A stretch of 64,000 bases of DNA from Myxococcota bacterium (lineage in GTDB: Bacteria; Myxococcota; XYA12-FULL-58-9; JALHOP01). The position numbers were made by a program, and so were the translations under genes. Below the pieces are notes generated by a model. The model made no database searches, was not told where the DNA came from, and saw nothing but the letters and a program-made list of their open reading frames with translations. Shown here in pieces: positions 7,856 through 16,307 of the stretch. Where the stretch lies: contig JALHOP010000016.1 in NCBI GenBank assembly GCA_022842935.1, positions 87,344 through 151,343 of the forward strand, read 5' to 3'. Within the stretch, counting starts at the first letter, position 1. Every line of letters starts with the position of its first letter.

Positions 7856-10800
7856 CACGAGCTGCCTCCCTCTTGCATCATGGTACGGACACTCGGGTGA
7901 TAGTCGGGCGCCGACAGGTCGGCGCTGTTCAGATCACCGGCGCGGCCGATGTAGGCCGTCGCCTCCTTGCTGTAGCCGAATTCGCGGAAGAGCGCCGCCA
8001 GATTTGCCGCAGCCTCAATCGACCTCCCCTTGTAGGCTCGCGTCAAGGCGTCGTAGGCCTCTTGGGTCTCTCCGAGCTCCCACGACGCGACGCCCAGGAG
8101 ATTCTGGATGCGCATGTTACGCGGATCGATCTCGGCGGCCTTCGACAACGTCAGCTTTGCCAGCCGGTAGTCGCCCACCTGCATCGCGCGACGCGCGATC
8201 TTCTCGATGATTTCGACACTGTTGGGCTTGGCGACGAGCTCGGCGCGATACTGCGCAAGCTCTTTCTGGAAGGCGTCGTCACCCGACACAGCGCCGCGGA
8301 CACGCTTGGTCGCCGGAGCCGCCGTCGTCATCTGTCCGCGCAAGCAGGCAGTCGCGAACGGCGACATGATTTTGAGCTCTTGTGCCTTCTGGGCGCAAGC
8401 CGCGAGCGTCTCGTTGGCCTTGGCCGTGTACGGCTGGGCCTGCTGGGCGAGCGCAGCCTGGTACTGCTTGGCGTCAGCGGCGCTTGTACCCTCGGGGACT
8501 GGCGCGTTGGCGATGAAGTTTCCGAACTCCTGGTAGAGCCGGGAAAGCGCCTGCGCGCTCGCCAGCACCCACTCGCCTTGCCCCGTGCCGATGCCACGCA
8601 CGTAAAGATCTTCGATGGCCTGCAACAGCCGCAGCTTATCGTTCAAGATCTGCTCTTGATTGGCACTGCCCTTGAACTGCAGTTGTTCGAAGCGCTTCTG
8701 CTGAATCTGACCGAGCTCGTAGTAACCCTGCGCGAGCAGAGGCGCCTCGTCCTCCGCGCGCGGCGACATGCGCACGGCGGCGGCGAGCTCTTTCTCGGCG
8801 AGCTGATCTTTGCCCTGGCGCGCATACGCGAGTCCCAGGTTGAACGTGGGGACAATCCAACCGCGCGACTCTTGCGCCGCCGTCTGGGCAACGCGGGAGA
8901 GCTGCTCCCAGTCCTGCGAGTCGCGGTAGATGGTCATGAGCTTCTTGTGCGACTCGAGCTGTGCGTCCGAGCCACCCGCCGCGCGCAGCGACCGGTAGTC
9001 TTTTGCGGCGTTTTCGTAGTCACCGAGCAAGAAGCGAATGTTGGCCGCGGAGAGAAGCACTTCGTTGGCGTTCTTCTCGTTCGGGAAGCGCTTGTTGAAC
9101 TCCTCGAACAAGAACGCCGCGCGCTCGAAGTCCGCGGCGCGCACCGCGAAGTTACCCATCGTGGCGACGACGTCGACCAGCTTGTTCGACTGAGGATAAG
9201 CGCCAATCAAGCGCCCACCGAAGTCGAAGACGCCAGCGACATTGCCCTCGCTCTTGTATTTGACGAACGCGGTGTAAAGAAACTCTTCGCCCTCGGCCGT
9301 GCCTTTGTTCTTCTCCCACTCGGAGAGCATCTTCTCGGAGAAGTCGCCCTCGCTCGACGCGAGCACGGTGAACTCGACCTTACGCTTGCGCGCGGCCTCG
9401 CCGAGCTTGGCCATCTCGTTCTTGAACTTGGTATCGGTGATGGCGGCGTTGTTGACGAACTCTTGGGCGAGCTTCCCCATGCCGTCGAAGTCGTCGCTCT
9501 TCGCCAAGGCGTCCATCGCGAGATTGCCCGCGGTCGGTACGTCTTTGGAGGTCGGGTACTCTTTGATGAACAAGCCAAAGAGCTCGACGGCGCGGTCGTA
9601 TTCGCCTTGCTGGTAGTACATGCGCGCGATGTTGAACTTCACTTGCGGCGTCTTGTCGGTCTTCGGCCACACCTTCACGTAGTAGGCGCCGAGCTGCTTC
9701 AAGCCTTCACGCGCACGGACCAGCTGCAACTTGTTCAAGAGACCAGCGGAGGTCGGGTTTTTGTCGCGGTACTGCGAGTCCTCATCGATGGCCTCGAAGT
9801 ACGACTGAATCGCGCTGTACATGATGTCGCGGCGCTCGGGGCTGTCTTGGAGCTCCTTGGCGACGTCTTCGTATTGGAGACCGGCGTTCAAGTAGTTCTT
9901 GGCCTGATACAGCGCGTCGGCGCGGTTCTGCATCATGGTCTTGTGCTCGTTGGCCGTCTCGAAGATCGTGAGGTACTTGCGATAGGCCTCGGCTGCGATA
10001 CGCGCGCTCTCGACGTCTTTTTTGTTCTGCGCCTCGAGCTGCAGGCGCGTGGACAAGTCACGGGCGCGGAGCTCGAAATCGGTAGCGAGCCGACCCTTGT
10101 CCTCTTCCGAGAACTTCTGATTGTTCTGGAAGCGGGCGAGTGTCTTGACGATGCCGTCGACGTCCTGGGCCGCGAAAGCGTACCGGGCCGGGTCTTTGGC
10201 CGACATGTTCTTCACGCTGTCGTAGACGCGCTGGACGTATTCGATGTTCTCTTCGGTGTCCGCCGACAGACGCACGATCTCGCGGTAGAGGAACGCTGAG
10301 CTCGTGTAGTCGGTCTTGATGAAGTAGCGGTTGGCGAGCTTCTTCAAGACCAGCACGTAGGTGGTCTTCGAGTCCGCAAGGCCTCTGAAATAGTCGGTCG
10401 CGTCTTTGGCCTTACGCACTTCGGAGAACGGCCAGACCATCGCAGTGATGGCCTCTTTCTTCACGTCGAGCTTGCGCTGATCACCCACCGCGCCACGCTT
10501 CTGCTTGCGCACACTGGTGACCGCCTTCTCGAAGAAAGAGAGTGCCTCCTTGAAGTTGTCCTGGTTGATGCGAATCCAGCCCATCTTGTAGCGGGCCATG
10601 TCGTGCAGGTGCGACTCGGGGAGCGCGATGATGCCTTTGTAGAACTCTTCGGCGGTGAGGAGCTCACCTTTATCGAAGTGGAAGTCAGCAATGATGAGGC
10701 GTGCCTCGATGGCCCAATCGCTCTTCGGGTGCTTCTCGATGAGCTCCTTGTACTCGGTGATCATGGTGTCCCATTGACCGAGCTCGCGGAACTCGTGCGC

Positions 10801-11193
10801 TTTGAAGAATCGCACCTGATCGTTGTTGGGGTAGTCGGGAAAGTCGCCCAGGATCTTCGAATACGTTTCGATCGCGAGCTTCTTGTTGAGCTGAACCTCG
10901 AGCGATTGCTCACCGGAGAGCGAGCGCTCGTTCTCGGGCCGCTGCTCCATGATGCGCGCGTAGGTGTAACGCGATTTCTCCACGTAGAGCTCGGCCAAGC
11001 GGAAGTAGAGGTCCGCGAGGTACGGCGCGTCAGGTGAGCGCTTGATGAGCTCCTTGGTGACCTCGATGGAGTGGTCGACCTTGTTGATGTCGCTCGTCAG
11101 CTTGACGACCAGGTCGGCCTTTTCTTGCTGGAGATCGACGGTACCGGGAAGTTGCCCGACCGACACTGCTACCGCTAAAGCGTACCACATCAT
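7855..11193 (-). CDS. Large periplasmic TPR protein (GltD-like candidate)
   Basis: About 1112 residues. The short hydrophobic N-terminus acts as an export signal, and most of the protein is divergent TPR/helical repeats (LADLYFRLAELYVEKSRY, KFNIARMYYQQGEYDRAVELF, and a final pair near residues 1000-1070). The ATG at 11193 is chosen because it overlaps the upstream stop as ATGA and has GGAGG about 10 bases before it; the frame is open 12 codons further upstream without a ribosome site. It lies between a smaller TPR protein and a coiled-coil lipoprotein. Large TPR proteins paired with beta-barrels and a second TPR protein occur in the Glt outer-envelope module of myxobacteria. The similarity is by architecture and synteny, not a search. 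Confidence 0.78.
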   Translation of the reverse strand: MMWYALAVAVSVGQLPGTVDLQQEKADLVVKLTSDINKVDHSIEVTKELIKRSPDAPYLADLYFRLAELYVEKSRYTYARIMEQRPENERSLSGEQSLEVQLNKKLAIETYSKILGDFPDYPNNDQVRFFKAHEFRELGQWDTMITEYKELIEKHPKSDWAIEARLIIADFHFDKGELLTAEEFYKGIIALPESHLHDMARYKMGWIRINQDNFKEALSFFEKAVTSVRKQKRGAVGDQRKLDVKKEAITAMVWPFSEVRKAKDATDYFRGLADSKTTYVLVLKKLANRYFIKTDYTSSAFLYREIVRLSADTEENIEYVQRVYDSVKNMSAKDPARYAFAAQDVDGIVKTLARFQNNQKFSEEDKGRLATDFELRARDLSTRLQLEAQNKKDVESARIAAEAYRKYLTIFETANEHKTMMQNRADALYQAKNYLNAGLQYEDVAKELQDSPERRDIMYSAIQSYFEAIDEDSQYRDKNPTSAGLLNKLQLVRAREGLKQLGAYYVKVWPKTDKTPQVKFNIARMYYQQGEYDRAVELFGLFIKEYPTSKDVPTAGNLAMDALAKSDDFDGMGKLAQEFVNNAAITDTKFKNEMAKLGEAARKRKVEFTVLASSEGDFSEKMLSEWEKNKGTAEGEEFLYTAFVKYKSEGNVAGVFDFGGRLIGAYPQSNKLVDVVATMGNFAVRAADFERAAFLFEEFNKRFPNEKNANEVLLSAANIRFLLGDYENAAKDYRSLRAAGGSDAQLESHKKLMTIYRDSQDWEQLSRVAQTAAQESRGWIVPTFNLGLAYARQGKDQLAEKELAAAVRMSPRAEDEAPLLAQGYYELGQIQQKRFEQLQFKGSANQEQILNDKLRLLQAIEDLYVRGIGTGQGEWVLASAQALSRLYQEFGNFIANAPVPEGTSAADAKQYQAALAQQAQPYTAKANETLAACAQKAQELKIMSPFATACLRGQMTTAAPATKRVRGAVSGDDAFQKELAQYRAELVAKPNSVEIIEKIARRAMQVGDYRLAKLTLSKAAEIDPRNMRIQNLLGVASWELGETQEAYDALTRAYKGRSIEAAANLAALFREFGYSKEATAYIGRAGDLNSADLSAPDYHPSVRTMMQEGGSS

Positions 11194-12758
11194 TTCGCAG
11201 TGCCTCCCGCCGAGGCCGCCTCGAAGCAACGGCTATTGACGAAAAACTCGTACGAATGGAGCTCGTCGTTCCAGAACTCGGTGTCGAACTCGTAGTAGAC
11301 GTTCTCCGAATCGAACGGGATGACGAGCGGCTTCTCGGAGCCGAGACGGGCTTCCTCGGCCTTCAAGCGCTTGAAAATATCGAGACCGACTTCGTAGTCG
11401 AGGAGGTTCATCTGCTCCTCGGACTCGAGTAGCTCGAGCCCCGATGCATCGGACGCCACCTTGAAGTCGATGCGCCAAAGACGGGCCTGCTCGCGCAGCT
11501 CGAGCTCGTAGAGTCGTCGCAGGTGCTTGTCGAGCTCGACCTCGCCCCAATCCGAGTCGTGCTTGTCGATGACCTCGACTTCTTTCTCGAGGGCGCGCAG
11601 CAGCTCGGTGCGACGGGCAATGCTCCCATCCTGGGTCGCGCCGCGGGAAACGACGCGGATGTTCTCGAGCGGTACCCGCCGGCGAAGATCCTGCAGCGGC
11701 CGCCCGAAGGTCGAGCGGAACTCACGAACCGAGCGCTTGGCGGGAATGAAGTGACAAAGCTGCTTGAAGATGATGCCGCGCAACGTGAAGGCGTCCGGCA
11801 AGAAGAAGCGCGAGTAAGACGGCGCGCGCAGCGCGTGCAAGAGACCCATGGCCTTGCGGTACTCACCCAAGTGGTACTGCGTCCAAGCCTTCTCGAGCAA
11901 CAGTTGCGCCTGGTTGAATGACAGGTCGATCTGCTTGACCGAGTCGTACTCGGCGAGCGCCTTCTTCCACTCCTGCATGTCGTAGAGCAGGCGTGCCATG
12001 GCGAGGTGCGCCTGGTTCTTCGCGTCTTGCGCGAAGATGTCGGTGCCCTCTTTGTCGACCTCGGCGTGCACGATGCTGTCGAACAAGGCGAGCGCCTCGT
12101 CGTCCTTGCGCTTCTTCAGGGCGTAGACGCCTTTTACGTAGAGCGCCTTCAAGAAGTACGGGCTGTCGGTCTTGACCTGATCGAAGTGGCGGTTGCCCCA
12201 CTCGATGAAATCGTTGCGGTAGTCGTAGTAGCCCTGGACGTACTGAACCCAGTTCGAGAGTGCTTCAGGGAGGAAGCCGAACTCGGAGTCATAGAGCAGG
12301 TCTTCGAAGACCAGATTCTCGTCGAAGGGACGCGTCCTCGAGATCTCCTCGAGACGCTCGAGCGCCATCGGCAAAATTTCTGGCCGGGAGCGCGTCTTGG
12401 CCACCAGGTAGTAGTACTGGACGGCGGCGTGCGTGAGTCCCAGGCCTTTGAAGCACTCGGCCAAGAAGAACTGCGCCCACTCGAAGCGTTCGTCGGTCGC
12501 GTTCGCCGTGCGCACGAACGCGTAGAAGCCCTTCGCGGCATCAGCGTAGCTCTTGGCGTAGAAGTCCTCGAGAGCGTTGTCGAAGACCGCAGGGTCGAGC
12601 TCGAGCTCGACGACGGCGTCCACTTGCGCCTCTTCGGTGCTCTCGGCCTGCTTTTGCGCCTCCTCTTGCGCTTGCTGAGCCGCAGCGGCTGGCGGCTCCT
12701 GAGCCATTGCCAAGTTCTCGAAAGCGAGGAGCGCGAACAATGCGATGAGGCGTTTCAT
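11190..12758 (-). CDS. Periplasmic TPR-like protein (GltC-like candidate)
   Basis: A 522-residue exported protein. A clean signal peptide (MKRLIALFALLAF...AMAQ) is followed by an Ala/Gln/Glu-rich low-complexity stretch (residues about 20-48) and then helical repeats of TPR character (AQFFLAECFKGLGLTHAAVQYYY; KALAEYDSVKQIDLSFNQAQ). The C-terminal 150 residues are highly charged and probably coiled. It starts with ATG overlapping the stop of the upstream beta-barrel gene by 4 bases and overlaps the next TPR gene by 4. In Myxococcus a periplasmic TPR protein, GltC, works with the GltA/GltB barrels; this gene is in the equivalent position. Specific function is inferred. Confidence 0.76.
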   Translation of the reverse strand: MKRLIALFALLAFENLAMAQEPPAAAAQQAQEEAQKQAESTEEAQVDAVVELELDPAVFDNALEDFYAKSYADAAKGFYAFVRTANATDERFEWAQFFLAECFKGLGLTHAAVQYYYLVAKTRSRPEILPMALERLEEISRTRPFDENLVFEDLLYDSEFGFLPEALSNWVQYVQGYYDYRNDFIEWGNRHFDQVKTDSPYFLKALYVKGVYALKKRKDDEALALFDSIVHAEVDKEGTDIFAQDAKNQAHLAMARLLYDMQEWKKALAEYDSVKQIDLSFNQAQLLLEKAWTQYHLGEYRKAMGLLHALRAPSYSRFFLPDAFTLRGIIFKQLCHFIPAKRSVREFRSTFGRPLQDLRRRVPLENIRVVSRGATQDGSIARRTELLRALEKEVEVIDKHDSDWGEVELDKHLRRLYELELREQARLWRIDFKVASDASGLELLESEEQMNLLDYEVGLDIFKRLKAEEARLGSEKPLVIPFDSENVYYEFDTEFWNDELHSYEFFVNSRCFEAASAGGTAK

Positions 12759-13441
12759 TGGAACGATCCTCCGCGCTCGCCTACGGGCTTCTTCTCGTCG
12801 CCGTTCCAGTAGTTGAACGAAGCGCCGATCATGAACATGAGCTGATTCGTCGGCAGGGCATCATTGAAGATGAGGTAGTCGCGCACGTCGAAGCGTAGCG
12901 AAAACGCCTTGGCGACCCAAAAACGGATGCCAACCCCAATTTGAGCCGTGAAGTAGAACGTCCCCCGCCCTTCACGTTCGAGGCGAATCGGTCCGCCGCC
13001 TGCGGTGAAGTACGTTTCGGCGAACACTTTCGACAAGTTGAACGCGGAGAACTTACCAAACAGAGGTTTGACGATGAGGCTCGTCGTGCCGATGAGCGTC
13101 ACTTCGCCGCCAGCGGCGTCGACGGGTCGTACGCCGTAGCGGTCGAGGAGCTCGCCCTCGAGACCCGTATCGATGTTGAGGGAGTAGTTGATGTTGGCCA
13201 TCTCCCACGCCCAGAAATCCGAGAAGTGATAGGTGTAAGAGGCCCCGATGACCGCGCCCTTGTAGAACGCGTCGAGCGGCAAGATGCCGAGGCCCAGCGA
13301 GAACTCGTGGCCCAAGCGATAAGGCCGAGGCTGGATCGAGAAAACGCGGGGTGCATCGGTCTCGATGTCGGGTTGCGCCTCGGCGCGTGCCAGCGTGGGC
13401 ACCACCAACGACAACGCCAAAACGAAAAGGAGGCGACGCAT
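12755..13441 (-). CDS. Outer-membrane beta-barrel domain protein, second paralogue
   Basis: A protein of about 228 residues with a signal peptide (ending ARAEA) and a body of alternating amphipathic strands ending in an aromatic-rich C-terminal strand (FMIGASFNYWNGDEKK). It belongs to the beta-barrel group common in myxobacteria. It is clearly paralogous to the next gene upstream: both contain DPYNKG/DAFYKG..GA.YTYHFSDF.AWE, a strand with N.DTGL/N.DSGL, and LIVKPLFGKFSAFN/LVLKPVYGKQAIFN. The ATG at 13441 follows GGAGGTGA and overlaps the preceding stop (TGATG). In the Glt system GltA and GltB are such a pair of barrels. Confidence 0.8.
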   Translation of the reverse strand: MRRLLFVLALSLVVPTLARAEAQPDIETDAPRVFSIQPRPYRLGHEFSLGLGILPLDAFYKGAVIGASYTYHFSDFWAWEMANINYSLNIDTGLEGELLDRYGVRPVDAAGGEVTLIGTTSLIVKPLFGKFSAFNLSKVFAETYFTAGGGPIRLEREGRGTFYFTAQIGVGIRFWVAKAFSLRFDVRDYLIFNDALPTNQLMFMIGASFNYWNGDEKKPVGERGGSFQ

Positions 13442-14160
13442 CACTCGTCACCTCCGAAGGCAAACCCGAGTCCCGCGTGCAGGTGCAAGGCCGTCTCGAT
13501 ATTGCTGGTATTGGTTGCGAAAAAAATCAGCTCTTGGATGTCGATGCGCAGAGAGGTGTGCTCAGACAACCAGAAGCGCAGCCCAGCCCCGACGTTCGCG
13601 CCGATGCTGAACTCCGTCTCGGGAGTGGACCGATTGACGATGGCTGGGCCGCCGAGCACGTACGCCTCGACGTGGATCACGGTGCGATTGAAGATCGCCT
13701 GCTTGCCGTACACCGGCTTCAAGACGAGGTTCGACGTGACGAACCAGTTGATCTCCGGCAGCTCGGGGGTGCCAAGACCATACAGGTTCACGACGCGCAC
13801 CAGCTTCTCTTTGAGCCCGGAGTCGATGTTGAACGAGTAGGTGAAGGTGCCGACCTCCCAGGCGACGAAATCGGAGAAGTGGAGCGCGTAGCCGCCCGTG
13901 ACGGTCAGGCCCTTGTTGTAAGGGTCCGCCGGCAGGCCGCCCACCGCGATGATGAGCTCGTTGAGCAGATTGTATTTTCGGTTCTGCAAGACCTCGAGCT
14001 GCCCGTGCTCGCGCTGGCCAAGCTCATCGAGAAACGGGACGCCGGTCTTTTGTTGCGCTCGTGCCGCCGGCGCACTCACCGTGAGCGCCACGGCGCACGC
14101 GACGATGGGCATGATGCGCAAAACGAGCCTGTGCAGACCAGGCTCTCGGAAGGTTCGCAT
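13441..14160 (-). CDS. Outer-membrane beta-barrel domain protein, first paralogue
   Basis: A 239-residue protein with an export signal (core PIVACAVALTVSAPAARAQ) and a barrel-like body parallel to its downstream paralogue, including FSDFVAWEVGTFTYSFNIDSGL and LVLKPVYGKQAIFNRT. It is first in the envelope operon that runs to 5090. The ATG at 14160 has GAGGA about 10 bases upstream, lying inside a long-loop inverted repeat that could control translation. An internal ATG at 14112 would also leave an intact signal peptide. Likely location is the outer membrane; the partner is the 228-residue paralogue. Confidence 0.78.
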   Translation of the reverse strand: MRTFREPGLHRLVLRIMPIVACAVALTVSAPAARAQQKTGVPFLDELGQREHGQLEVLQNRKYNLLNELIIAVGGLPADPYNKGLTVTGGYALHFSDFVAWEVGTFTYSFNIDSGLKEKLVRVVNLYGLGTPELPEINWFVTSNLVLKPVYGKQAIFNRTVIHVEAYVLGGPAIVNRSTPETEFSIGANVGAGLRFWLSEHTSLRIDIQELIFFATNTSNIETALHLHAGLGFAFGGDE

Positions 14161-14162
14161 AG

Positions 14163-14203
14163 GGGGTTCGTCCTCTAAGTCCGGCTAGACTGCCACGAAC
14201 CCC
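14163..14203 (-). promoter_or_regulatory. Leader inverted repeat at the start of the envelope operon
   Basis: Perfect 9-bp arms GGGGTTCGT (14163-14171) and ACGAACCCC (14195-14203) with a 23-nt loop, ending two bases before the first ATG of the operon. On the coding strand the AGAGG ribosome site occupies the loop edge at 14172-14176, so hairpin formation would hold the site next to the stem. It may be a protein operator or a translational control hairpin; which one is not decidable. The rest of 14204-14238 shows no clear promoter. Confidence 0.45.
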
Positions 14204-14238
14204 GAGGTCGTGCCCACGTTTTTAGTGACGTCGATTGG

Positions 14239-15117
14239 TCAGGTCTGGATCTCGAGGTGCGCGGTGCCGTCGCGACACTGAACGACGAGATGATCGCCCA
14301 TGACCGCGTGCTCGCCCGGGACCCGTCTGCCGCGCTCGGCTTTGAGCCCGCGACGCACGAAGTAGTTATCTCCGCCAAGGGTAAGCCAAGGCGTACGAAA
14401 ATAGGGCGCGCCACAAGCGAAGCGAACGAGGGCCTCGCAGGTCCACTCGTGCGGCCGGACCAGAGCATCTTCCGGCTTCGGCCGGGGGGCGCGCGTCGCG
14501 CGACGATGATCTTGCGGCGTCCCGACGAGATCATGGTCCACCGCTTTAGCAAGCAAACCAACGAGCATCTTGCCGGCGAGCTTCCCCGCGGCCCGGAAGA
14601 TCGTGTCCCCCGTCGCGAGTGACGATGGGGCAAACCACTCCTGCGCGAAGATCGGACCATGGTCCTCGCGCGGATCGAGCGCGTGCAGACTGAGCGCCAT
14701 GCGCGTTCTCCCCTCCTTCAAGGCCCAGAAAATGGGAGCTGGACCGCGGAGTCTCGGCAGATCGGAAGGATGCGCGTTGATGCCGCCGCGGCGGGCCGTT
14801 GCCAGAAGAACTGACGAGAAAAGGCGGTCGAAGCCGACACATACGATGAGGTCGACTTGGTGGTCACCGACGATCGCGATCGCCTTCGGGTCGTTGACGT
14901 CGGTGCTAATGAGCGCGGGGACACCGTGGGCCGCCGCGAGCTCGGCGAGTGTCGTTCCGGTGATCGGCCTCCTCGGGTCGCGCAGCCGGTGCTCGGGCCT
15001 TGCGCTCTTTTTGCCCTCGACCACCAACGCGAGCGTGTAAGGCCGCGGGTCTCGCATGAGCTCGGTGAAGGCATGCGGCGCGTAGGGGCCAGTCTGGCCG
15101 AAAAAAGCGACCCTCAC
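14239..15117 (-). CDS. Formyltransferase-fold protein (methionyl-tRNA formyltransferase-like)
   Basis: A 292-residue protein. It carries the formyltransferase core: the catalytic Asn-x-His in INAHPSDLP, the following loop LRGPAPIFWAL, and the conserved Asp in HALDPREDHGPIF. This chemistry transfers a formyl group from 10-formyl-THF to an amine. The C-terminal part is not an obvious Fmt C-terminal domain; it looks closer to enzymes acting on small amino sugars or to divergent Fmt proteins. It overlaps the upstream kinase gene by 4 bases (ATGA), an unusual partner for Fmt, and no def gene is nearby. Housekeeping Fmt activity is therefore doubtful and the substrate is unknown. Confidence 0.75.
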   Translation of the reverse strand: MRVAFFGQTGPYAPHAFTELMRDPRPYTLALVVEGKKSARPEHRLRDPRRPITGTTLAELAAAHGVPALISTDVNDPKAIAIVGDHQVDLIVCVGFDRLFSSVLLATARRGGINAHPSDLPRLRGPAPIFWALKEGRTRMALSLHALDPREDHGPIFAQEWFAPSSLATGDTIFRAAGKLAGKMLVGLLAKAVDHDLVGTPQDHRRATRAPRPKPEDALVRPHEWTCEALVRFACGAPYFRTPWLTLGGDNYFVRRGLKAERGRRVPGEHAVMGDHLVVQCRDGTAHLEIQT

Positions 15118-16091
15118 GACGGGAACAGTCCTCGCAACAAGCCGGAGAGAGCCGCGTCGGATGCGCTCTCGTGGTCGTACGCGAGCTCGAGGTCAATCGC
15201 GAAATGGGCAGCGGTCGCATAGCGAACCAAGCGCTGGCCGGGAAAGACGCGGCGTACGCGGTCGGTGAGGGTCGGCTCCTTCCCGGGGCGGTCGACAGCG
15301 AGCGAGCGGGCCACGACTGCATCAATCTTCTCCGGAACGCTATCACGGACTGACCGCACGCGCGGCACTTCGCCCGCGCAGATCTTCTTGAGCAATTCTT
15401 GGGTGTTCTTGCCCACGAAGGCACGCCTGCCGCAGAGCATCTCGAAAAGGACGGCGCCGAGCGCAAACACGTCGGTCGCAGGTGACAAGCGCTCCTCGCG
15501 GATCTGCTCGGGCGACAGATACGCTGCCTTGCCGGCGATGCCTTTCTCGGTGAGCGCGGTGGTGACAAGGCGGGAATGGGCGACCCCGAAGTCGCCCAGG
15601 CGGACCTGCCCGTTGTTGCCGATGAAGATGTTGGCTGGCGAAACGTCGCAGTGCACGAGCCCCATGGGCTCGCCGCTCTTGCTGCGGAGTCGGTGGGCGT
15701 AGTCGAGCGCGAGCGCCACGACGTGCGCCACGTAACAGCACAGGGTCGGTGGCAGCGTCGCTCCCTTTTCAGCGGCCGCCTGGATCACCTGCGCGAGGTC
15801 ATGGCCGTCGATGAGCTCCATGACGATGAACGTGGTGTCACCCTGAATACCGGTCTCGATCGCGCCAATGATGCCGGGGTGCCGGAGGGCGCGCGAGACG
15901 TCAGCCTCGCTAGCGAAGGCATCGACGAAGATCGGATCAGCGGCGAGCTGGGGAAGAAGTCGCTTGATGGCGACGACCCGCCCTTTGTTCGGACCCGCGA
16001 CGCCCACAGCGCGATGGACCTCGGCCATGCCGCCGCGACCCACGAGGTATTCGAGACGATAGTCTCCGAGGCGTTCCGCCATGGCCGTCAT
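15114..16091 (-). CDS. Ser/Thr protein kinase, non-RD type, no membrane segment
   Basis: A 325-residue Hanks-type kinase. Visible motifs are the glycine loop VGRGGMAEV (about residue 17), the catalytic Lys in VVAIKRLLP, the loop HCDVSPANIF, DFG followed by VAHSRL, and LSPEQIREERLSPATDVFALG. The usual Arg before the catalytic Asp is Cys, making it a non-RD kinase that may not need activation-loop phosphorylation. There is no transmembrane helix or sensor domain, so it is cytosolic. The first codon may be 16091 or an in-frame ATG at 16082. It is translationally coupled to the formyltransferase gene, suggesting that protein is a partner or target. Confidence 0.88.
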   Translation of the reverse strand: MTAMAERLGDYRLEYLVGRGGMAEVHRAVGVAGPNKGRVVAIKRLLPQLAADPIFVDAFASEADVSRALRHPGIIGAIETGIQGDTTFIVMELIDGHDLAQVIQAAAEKGATLPPTLCCYVAHVVALALDYAHRLRSKSGEPMGLVHCDVSPANIFIGNNGQVRLGDFGVAHSRLVTTALTEKGIAGKAAYLSPEQIREERLSPATDVFALGAVLFEMLCGRRAFVGKNTQELLKKICAGEVPRVRSVRDSVPEKIDAVVARSLAVDRPGKEPTLTDRVRRVFPGQRLVRYATAAHFAIDLELAYDHESASDAALSGLLRGLFPS

Positions 16092-16307
16092 TGAGGCTGC
16101 GCGAGATCGGACGCACCGTCAACGATAGGTGGCGATGAAACTCGCGATCGCCGCGTACGGGATGTGGTCGTAGAGGGTCGTCGGAAGGCGTGCCATCGGC
16201 CGCGGTGACAGCGAAATCGGGCGCGTGACCACCAACGCGTAGCCTCATCGTCCTGCCCATCGTCACCGGCTATGGCGGCGTGCCACAACCTTGGATATCC
16301 TCGAAGG

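Noticed and set aside
7873..10299. Long plus-strand open frame (808 codons) opposite the large TPR gene
   Set aside because: The minus frame has clear TPR repeats, start, ribosome site and operon overlaps. The plus frame is a GC-rich mirror with Leu/Arg/Val-rich low-complexity sequence.
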